DNA of 64,000 bases from Flavobacterium ustbae (GTDB lineage: Bacteria; Bacteroidota; Bacteroidia; Flavobacteriales; Flavobacteriaceae), in NCBI RefSeq assembly GCF_003946915.1, contig NZ_RPOC01000007.1:186001-250000 (forward strand). The letters are read 5' to 3'. Made by a program: the position numbers and the translations under genes. The notes below the pieces were generated by a model. It did no database searches, was not told the origin of the DNA, and saw nothing but the letters and a program-made list of their open reading frames with translations. The stretch's first letter is position 1. Each line of letters starts with the position of its first letter. This document shows positions 26,249-33,334 of the stretch, in pieces.

Positions 26249-28900
26249 TTATTTTTTAATAAAACGTTTAACGATTTGTTTGCCATCTTTTTGAAAAACC
26301 ACAAAATAAATTCCGGTTCTTAATCGTGATACATCAATACTATTATTATTTATTTTCTGATGTGACACTACGGTTCCTGTCTGATCTAGAATGTTTACAT
26401 TTTGTCCGGATACAGCCGTTGTAACAAAAAGAGTACTTTCTGCCGGACTTGGATATACCGTAAGTTCAGCTGTTGCAGGTTCTTCATCTAAAGTTTCAAC
26501 TGATGCTGTTCTTGCTGTCGCTCCAGCTCCAACTTTAGTAATTTTAATCCAGTTGATGTTCATTCCCGTAGTCTGAATATAGATACCGAAATTATACGTT
26601 CCAGCATTTACGTTTACCGTTTGCGAAACCGTCTGCCAGTTTTGCCATCCACCAGTATTTGGAACCGTAACATTTCCTAAAACAATAGCGCCAGCATTTA
26701 AATCTGAAGAAAGCACACCGCCAGAAGCACTTGCTACTCTATATTCAATTAAATACGAACCCGTTGTCGGGAAATTAATACTGTTATACGCTAGCCAATC
26801 GCCTGTTTCTGTATAACCAACATTTGAACCTCCTCCAGTATCTGTTGTGGCTTCAACCTGAATGCCGTTCATTGCTGAAAAATCTTCTGCCTGAATTAAA
26901 ACCGAAGTTTGAGAACTTGTTGCCGGAACCAATTTCCATTGTCCGCAAGTTTGGTTGTTATTATCCCATTGCTGTACAATGGCTCCCGAAGCTGTACTTG
27001 CTCCGGCAACCTCAACAATTCTTCCGCTGTGACGGGCAACAATTTTATAAAATCCGCTTCCTGCATCTACCAAAATAAACTGCTGATTGGTAGTCGCATT
27101 GTATGGATATTGCTCTACACGTGCGCCATTTGCTTTGTTAAAATTATTAATATCCATAGACATACCGCTGTGGTTGGCAATAATTTTATACATTCCGTCT
27201 CCTAAATGTGTAAACGTAAATTTCTGGTTGTTTCCAGAAGTCAATGCGCCTTGATTAATTCCTGCTCCGTTTGCCATACTTGCCGTCCAAACATCCATAT
27301 ACAAATTACTGTTTCTGTTTTGAAGGAAGAAAGTCTGATTTCCTAAAGTAGTAACTCCGTTAGGAAGAATTCGGATAGAACTTACTTTATCATTCCAAGT
27401 CGTATTCAAACAAGAAGTATCAGAAGTAATTGTGGTCGATGTTCCTGTAAAGTTATCATCCATGTATAAAATTGCTTTGTAACCTTGGGCAACTTTTAGC
27501 GAAGAAATATCATCATTTAAAACGCCAAGCGAATTTAAACGTGACAGATTATAATCACCTATTGTTAATCCGCCAGAGAAACCTGCGTAGTTGCAATCTT
27601 TGTAAACTGTAATGACATCTGTTGTTGACGGAACTGAAGGTGTAACTATTCCAAAATATCCTCCAAAAGTAGCGATAGCTTTTGTTGGCTGTGGCGAATG
27701 AAGCGACGGTGATTGATCGGCAACGTCATCATAAGCAAATCCATAAGCCAAATTATCAATATTGATTCCTGGTAAATGCCAGAATTTTGAATAATGATTC
27801 GTTGGATTTACCTGATAATATTTTGAAGCATCGTACCAGTTTTGCTGACCCGGATTTGCGGTTGTCGTATTGACCACATGACGGTTTATGGCAGCCGTTA
27901 ATTGTGCCTGAATCACAAGATCCAAATCTCCATCAACCAATCTTCTATCCAAAACACCTTTTCCTTCCAAAGCTTCCTGTGTGCTTGGGCGATTCTGCAC
28001 GCGTCCTGTTCTTCCAACAAAAGCACCAGATTGCCCAACCATTTCCAGTTGCTCACCGATAACTCTTCCTTTAAAAACTCCGGCGTCTCCGGCATAAAAA
28101 ATTAAATCTTCATTTTTATATTTGTTCCAGATCGCATCGATATACGATTTTAAATAGTTTACATAGGGTCCTGAACCTAAATAAGGTGGCGTTTTAGATG
28201 GCGCTGTAATTTCTCCTGTTGCATCGTTTACACAGCCTTGAAATTCTGCCGGAACATTCGCTTTAAAAGCGGCCACAATATCGGCATGCTTTTTCAAATC
28301 TCCTACTTTTTTCTGATAACCGTTTGCTCCAAATAATTCCAATCCCATTGGATATTTATAGGAATCTACACGAGTCGGATTTCCGAAGAATCCGTGCTGA
28401 TTGTTTGTCAATTCAATCATTTCATACAAAATTCCCTGATTTGGATCGGTTGCATTCTGCGGATTAGGCGATGCATATCCCGAAGGTGCGCCGTTGGCTC
28501 CGAAGAAATAAAAATACAATTGTGATCCTTTGGAAATAAAAACTCGACAGCCTGCAATTAATGGCAAAGTGAAGGTTTTGTTCGGAATTTCGCTCAGCTT
28601 GGTAAAACAAGCCGCGTATTTAGAATTTTGTCCCGGTCCGGTATTTCCGCCGTACGTTGGTCCGGTAACTGTATTGTACGAAGCATTCATTGGTAAAACC
28701 TGACTCGTTTTGGCATTTACCCAAACATGGTTTCCTGTTGTATAGTCGATCCCGACAATGGCAACGTATAATTCGCTGTCGGCAAACGGTGAATTATTGC
28801 TTACGGTGAACGGTATGGCGCCCTGACTGTACATTAAATTTGAAAACACTAAAAACAGTGTCGTCAAAAAGGAAAATCTTTGAAGTCTAATTTTTTTCAT
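26249..28900 (-). CDS. T9SS-secreted GH64 beta-1,3-glucanase with crystallin, ricin-type lectin and CBM6 modules
   Basis: Extracellular enzyme of 883 residues. Signal peptide 1-25. Residues about 28-415 match GH64, a thaumatin-like beta-1,3-glucanase family releasing oligosaccharides from laminarin or fungal glucan: IPFTVSNNSPFADSELYVAIVG, RVFISKGSQLYFYFFG, YEMIELT with Glu160 in the region where the family has its catalytic acid, and HLPGINIDNLAYGFAYDDV. About 427-512 is beta/gamma-crystallin-like, about 515-650 a ricin-type trefoil, and about 655-785 CBM6. The end (about 810-883) is a T9SS type A sorting domain. The non-catalytic 430-785 part closely copies that of the metalloprotease two genes downstream. 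Confidence 0.9.
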   Translation of the reverse strand: MKKIRLQRFSFLTTLFLVFSNLMYSQGAIPFTVSNNSPFADSELYVAIVGIDYTTGNHVWVNAKTSQVLPMNASYNTVTGPTYGGNTGPGQNSKYAACFTKLSEIPNKTFTLPLIAGCRVFISKGSQLYFYFFGANGAPSGYASPNPQNATDPNQGILYEMIELTNNQHGFFGNPTRVDSYKYPMGLELFGANGYQKKVGDLKKHADIVAAFKANVPAEFQGCVNDATGEITAPSKTPPYLGSGPYVNYLKSYIDAIWNKYKNEDLIFYAGDAGVFKGRVIGEQLEMVGQSGAFVGRTGRVQNRPSTQEALEGKGVLDRRLVDGDLDLVIQAQLTAAINRHVVNTTTANPGQQNWYDASKYYQVNPTNHYSKFWHLPGINIDNLAYGFAYDDVADQSPSLHSPQPTKAIATFGGYFGIVTPSVPSTTDVITVYKDCNYAGFSGGLTIGDYNLSRLNSLGVLNDDISSLKVAQGYKAILYMDDNFTGTSTTITSDTSCLNTTWNDKVSSIRILPNGVTTLGNQTFFLQNRNSNLYMDVWTASMANGAGINQGALTSGNNQKFTFTHLGDGMYKIIANHSGMSMDINNFNKANGARVEQYPYNATTNQQFILVDAGSGFYKIVARHSGRIVEVAGASTASGAIVQQWDNNNQTCGQWKLVPATSSQTSVLIQAEDFSAMNGIQVEATTDTGGGSNVGYTETGDWLAYNSINFPTTGSYLIEYRVASASGGVLSSDLNAGAIVLGNVTVPNTGGWQNWQTVSQTVNVNAGTYNFGIYIQTTGMNINWIKITKVGAGATARTASVETLDEEPATAELTVYPSPAESTLFVTTAVSGQNVNILDQTGTVVSHQKINNNSIDVSRLRTGIYFVVFQKDGKQIVKRFIKK

Positions 28901-29068
28901 ATCTAAATAATTTTGGGGTTACGTAAATAGATTTTAAACCAAAGTCATTTTCGCAGTAATGACTTAATAATCCGTCAGGTGAAATTTTGGTGCTATCCTT
29001 TAAATTTAATTCCAGCTTATATTTTGGGGGATTTATTTAAAACAAATGACACCCGACGGATTTTTAAA

Positions 29069-32000
29069 TTATTTTTTGATCAGCTTTTTTGTCCAGCTTT
29101 TTTGATCTGATTTGAAGTTTAGAATGTAGATTCCTCTGTTAAGTTTACTAACGTCAATTACGCTTTCGTTTCCTTGAGGTTTATTTTCTAAAATCAAATT
29201 TCCTGTATTGTCATAAATTGTAATGACTTTATTGTTTAAATTTTCAGGAGATGAAACCTGAACATAATTTGTTGTCGGATTTGGATAAACCGCAAAAACA
29301 ACTTCTTCTGTCTGAGGTTCTTCTGCAACATTCAAAGCCATTCTAGCCGTTGACGACGATCCGTATGCTTCAATTTCAAACAATGAATATCCATATGGAG
29401 CCAAAGCTTTTGCGGTACATAAAATTCTAAGGTATCTTCCTGATCCGCTTACTGCTAAATCGTCTGTTCCTCCGTCAGAAGCTGTTTGTGTATTGATGGT
29501 TTCATTTTCTGTGAAAACATTATCTGCCGAAAGCTGAATCTTATATTGCGTTGCGTAAGCGGCTTCCCATTTCAAAACCACTCGGTTAAGATTGTAATTG
29601 GCTCCTAAATCAACATAAATCCATTCGGTTGCATTGGCAAAAGAACTTGCCCATCTTGTCACTGTGCTGTCTCCGTCTGTTGCTTTTGATGCAGAAAGTG
29701 TCGGATTTTCGTCTGTTGAAGATGTGGCCGTTTTTCCTAAAGCCAGATTCACATTCGGATTTGGCGTAATATTTCTAACGATCACATCGCTGAAAACTCC
29801 TGTTGTTAAAGTTCCATTGTTGTGAGACGTAACCGCCATTCCAACATAAATTGTACTAGCCATAGCAATAGTTCTGGCCGTACCCACTTGAGTCCAGGTT
29901 GTACCATTATCTGAAATGAAAGAAGTAAAAGTATTTCCTGATCTTACTGTACGAATCCATTTTGGAGTTGTTCCTGCTGTTCCCTGCTGAATTGTTGCAA
30001 CTCCAACAGCATCTCTTGACAAGAACTCTGCTCCAGCCGCCGCAGTCAAAGTAGTCATAGCGTGTCTAGAAGTTGCTGTCAAAGTCTCACGGAACATTAC
30101 TCCTGCTTTTGCATACGTATTGGTATTTGTTAACGAATTTAGCTTAGCAATAATTTCAGCATCGCCAGTAATTGGCTTATACACATATTGAAACTGATCG
30201 CTAGTTTCCCAAATATCTGTTCCTGAACCTTTAATGGTGAAAGTTCCGTTAGCATGCGAAGCTGATCCGGCCGGGGTAACCGCTCCTAAATCAGTACTGA
30301 TCCAAGGTGCAGGCAATCCCGCTGGATTTTCTGTTGAAACTAAATTTAAAGCTCTCAGATTATCAAAATAGTACGTATTTCCAGAGTTTGTTCCTGGTTC
30401 AAACAAGAAAACAAAACGGTTTACTTCGCTGTCTAAAGTTGAGGCATCTGGAGAACTTGCATACGTAAAAGTTACGGTGTGCCAAGCATTTGATTGTTTT
30501 ACAACTCCCTGATAAATACTGTGTCTACCCGCAGGGTAATTAGAAGGTATAGAAGCACTGCTTTCTGCCTGCCAAGAAATAATCGATCCAACCGGCGCAG
30601 AAGTATAAACATCCATCGCGAATTTTTTCGTTCCTCCTTTGAAATCTCCGATATTGGTCAAAGTCGTATTGAAAGAGAAATTATCATACAATTCTGTTGA
30701 CTTGCGAACGTATCTTCCAACATTGTTAGAGGTATTGATTCCGCTTGCATTTGGATTTGCGGTGTTAGGCGTATAGGTTCCAATTGCATCTCTAAACGTG
30801 ATATTATGCGTGTTTTGGTAATCTTCGTAAACAACTCCAGGCGTAAAAGTATCCGGAAGTTTAGTCGAACCAATTCTAATATTATCAAAATAATAAGTAT
30901 CGCTTGTGTAAGAACCCGAATTGAACAATAAAACCATTTGGTTAATTGCAAGATTGGAAGTTCCAGGATCTGGACTTGAATTATAATAGAAAGTTAGAGT
31001 TTCCCATTGATTTTGTTTGGTTGTAATCGCTACATAATTACTGTTTCTTCCTGTAGGAAAATTGGCAGGAAGCGATGTTGCACTGTTTTCTAAATTCATA
31101 CTTACAACCGTTCCAATTGGTGCCGAAGTATATACATCGATCATAATTTTATTAGTCTGATTTTTTAATAAACCAGCATCTTCGATAGTGCTTTGCGTAT
31201 TGAAAAATAAAACGTCATATTGTTCGGTCACGTTTCTAACGTACCTCGCCACATTCGCGGAAGCGTTAACCGAATTACTTCCAGGATTTGCCACAACAGA
31301 ATATGTTCCCGTTGTTGTTCCTTTTATAATTTTATTGATTCCGTCGTAGTTTTGCAAAACATCAGTCGCAATAATTGGTTTTTCCGGTGCCGCTTTTGTC
31401 AACAGATTATCAAAATAATAAGTCGCTCCCGAATTCGAATTCGATTCAAAAAGAACCACCACATTATTGATTGTCAAAGCACTTGTATTTGGATCGATGA
31501 TTTTTTCGAATTCAAATTCAATCGTTTCCCATTTATTTTGAACAGTTGTTGTCGCTTTAAAGCCGCTATGTCTTCCCGACGGATAATTGGTTGCCGTAGT
31601 CACATTACTGTTTTCTAACTGCATCGAAATTTTGGTTCCAACCGGAGCCGACGTATAAATATCAAACGAAAGTCTTTTTCTTCCGTAAACATAATCATTG
31701 GCATTTGTAATCGTAACGTTTCTAATATTCAGAACATCATACAATTCAGAAGAATTACGAACGTATCGTCCAACCAAAGTCGAGGTATTAATTCCTGTTG
31801 CCGAAGGATTGGCAACCGCTTCTGTCAAAACACCTGTTTTTATCGGATACAATACATTTCTATTGGTCTGAAAATCTTCGTGGATTTTTTCAACTGGTAA
31901 AGCTGGTTCGGTTGTAACCGCCAGTTTATACGTATTTACAGGACATCCCGAAACTGAGGCGACTACAGAAACGTCTCCGCCTGCTGTTCCCCAGTTTACC

Positions 32001-33019
32001 GTAATAGTATTTGTTCCTTGTCCGGAAGCAATTGTTGCGCCTGCCGGAACTGTCCAGTTGTACGTTGCCCCAGTAATCGCATTTACAGAATACGTTTTAG
32101 CAGTTTCGTTTTGATATACTTTATTGTCTCCCGTTACGGCATATTTAAAACTTCCGTCGTAAACACGCACATAATCTACTTGCATTTTAGCAGGAAAATC
32201 CCCAGGAATTGGTGGTACGCCCGCTCCATTTACGCTTGTGTAAGGCGTTCCTGCACTTCCAACAGCAAGATTCAAAATGATATAAAAATTACTATCATTA
32301 AAAGGCCAGCCTCCGTTTACCGTTGTATTTGGCGTTGCCGTATGAAATAAGACATCGTCTACAAACCATTTAATGATATTTGGTCCCCATTCTACAGCAT
32401 AAACGTGAAAACCTGACGATAGATCTACCGGAGAAGAATAACTTCTTCCTGTAAAATGATAACCACCTCCATCATAATGAATCGTCCCATCTACCGACTG
32501 CGGGTTTCTGTGTTTGGCTTCCATAATGTCAATTTCTCCCGTGTACGGCCAGTTTCCATTCATTGGGAGCATCCAGAATGCCGGCCACGCTCCCTGTCCG
32601 TTAGACAATTTCATACGGGCTTCAACTCTCCCGTATTTTAGAGAATACTTTCCTTCAGTAGTCAATTTTGAAGAAGCATAAGGTTGGTCCGGAAATTGCG
32701 CATTTGGCGCATATTTGGCCTCAATGTTTAAATAACTATTTGTTCCCTCTTTTACAATTGTTGCCTGATCGGGATCGTAACGTTGAGCTTCGGCATTTCC
32801 GAATCCGCAAAGCGAAGGACAACCGTTTCCTGAAATGCTCTGCCATTTGGTTAAATCTACCGTAGTGCCATTAAATTCATCAGACCAAACGAGCGTATTA
32901 CATTGGGCATGAGTTTTAAAAATGGGCAGCAGTAAGAATAAAACGGCAACACAAAATTGTTTAAATAAATAAGAATTGCTTTTCGGTGGTCGGCCGAAAA
33001 AAGAGTCATTTTGATTCAT
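29069..33019 (-). CDS. Large T9SS-secreted GH16 beta-glucanase with tandem modules and F5/8C domain
   Basis: Extracellular endo-glucanase of 1316 residues. After a signal sequence (about 20-39) the GH16 domain runs to about 288, with the catalytic motif GEIDIMEAKH (Glu162, Asp164, Glu167) of the laminarinase-type clan. A PKD-like domain covers 295-370. Three tandem copies of a roughly 165-residue module follow (377-540, 550-716, 729-890), each with a VGRYVRNSSELYD-type motif, a YTSAPVGT segment and a YYFDNL end. About 902-1100 is a DUF1349-like lectin fold, about 1105-1235 an F5/8 type C (discoidin) domain, and about 1245-1316 the T9SS type A sorting domain. The triple module is not a family I can name and is probably carbohydrate-binding. 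Confidence 0.92.
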   Translation of the reverse strand: MNQNDSFFGRPPKSNSYLFKQFCVAVLFLLLPIFKTHAQCNTLVWSDEFNGTTVDLTKWQSISGNGCPSLCGFGNAEAQRYDPDQATIVKEGTNSYLNIEAKYAPNAQFPDQPYASSKLTTEGKYSLKYGRVEARMKLSNGQGAWPAFWMLPMNGNWPYTGEIDIMEAKHRNPQSVDGTIHYDGGGYHFTGRSYSSPVDLSSGFHVYAVEWGPNIIKWFVDDVLFHTATPNTTVNGGWPFNDSNFYIILNLAVGSAGTPYTSVNGAGVPPIPGDFPAKMQVDYVRVYDGSFKYAVTGDNKVYQNETAKTYSVNAITGATYNWTVPAGATIASGQGTNTITVNWGTAGGDVSVVASVSGCPVNTYKLAVTTEPALPVEKIHEDFQTNRNVLYPIKTGVLTEAVANPSATGINTSTLVGRYVRNSSELYDVLNIRNVTITNANDYVYGRKRLSFDIYTSAPVGTKISMQLENSNVTTATNYPSGRHSGFKATTTVQNKWETIEFEFEKIIDPNTSALTINNVVVLFESNSNSGATYYFDNLLTKAAPEKPIIATDVLQNYDGINKIIKGTTTGTYSVVANPGSNSVNASANVARYVRNVTEQYDVLFFNTQSTIEDAGLLKNQTNKIMIDVYTSAPIGTVVSMNLENSATSLPANFPTGRNSNYVAITTKQNQWETLTFYYNSSPDPGTSNLAINQMVLLFNSGSYTSDTYYFDNIRIGSTKLPDTFTPGVVYEDYQNTHNITFRDAIGTYTPNTANPNASGINTSNNVGRYVRKSTELYDNFSFNTTLTNIGDFKGGTKKFAMDVYTSAPVGSIISWQAESSASIPSNYPAGRHSIYQGVVKQSNAWHTVTFTYASSPDASTLDSEVNRFVFLFEPGTNSGNTYYFDNLRALNLVSTENPAGLPAPWISTDLGAVTPAGSASHANGTFTIKGSGTDIWETSDQFQYVYKPITGDAEIIAKLNSLTNTNTYAKAGVMFRETLTATSRHAMTTLTAAAGAEFLSRDAVGVATIQQGTAGTTPKWIRTVRSGNTFTSFISDNGTTWTQVGTARTIAMASTIYVGMAVTSHNNGTLTTGVFSDVIVRNITPNPNVNLALGKTATSSTDENPTLSASKATDGDSTVTRWASSFANATEWIYVDLGANYNLNRVVLKWEAAYATQYKIQLSADNVFTENETINTQTASDGGTDDLAVSGSGRYLRILCTAKALAPYGYSLFEIEAYGSSSTARMALNVAEEPQTEEVVFAVYPNPTTNYVQVSSPENLNNKVITIYDNTGNLILENKPQGNESVIDVSKLNRGIYILNFKSDQKSWTKKLIKK

Positions 33020-33140
33020 TTTTTAAATAGGTTTTAGTTAGTAATTGTTATTTCTTCCAAACAGACTTCTTTACGAAAGAGTTTGTATTTTCCGACAATA
33101 ACAGCACAATATTAACTAAAAAATCAGGCTAGACTTACAT

Positions 33141-33172
33141 TTAAGAGTACGGTTTGACTACGGTACTCTTAA
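33141..33172. promoter_or_regulatory. Palindrome with TACGGT direct repeats upstream of the GH16 gene
   Basis: TTAAGAGTAC (33141-33150) pairs perfectly with GTACTCTTAA (33163-33172). Within it TACGGT occurs at 33148-33153 and again at 33159-33164, a direct repeat spaced one helical turn apart (11 bp). It lies about 120 bp upstream of the GH16 start codon and downstream of the LuxR-type regulator gene, so it could be a regulator site or a hairpin. Confidence 0.45.
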
Positions 33173-33190
33173 AAAAACGTAAAAGATAGG

Positions 33191-33318
33191 ACGCGGATGA
33201 CACGGATTCGCTATCGCGAAGACGCGGAAAAAATCGGATTTATGATTTATAAAAAAATCCGTGTAATCTGCTCCCGATAGCTATTGGGATCGCGATAGCG
33301 AATCTGTGTCATCCGCGT
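33191..33318. repeat. Inverted repeat, GCGGATGACACGGATT family
   Basis: The arms at 33191-33219 and 33290-33318 pair at 28 of 29 positions. Inside lies a second, smaller pair based on AATCCGTG and CCCGATAGCTATTGGG. The same words form the outer arms of the repeat cluster at 55132-55485. Confidence 0.75.
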
Positions 33319-33334
33319 GCAATAACTCGCGTTA

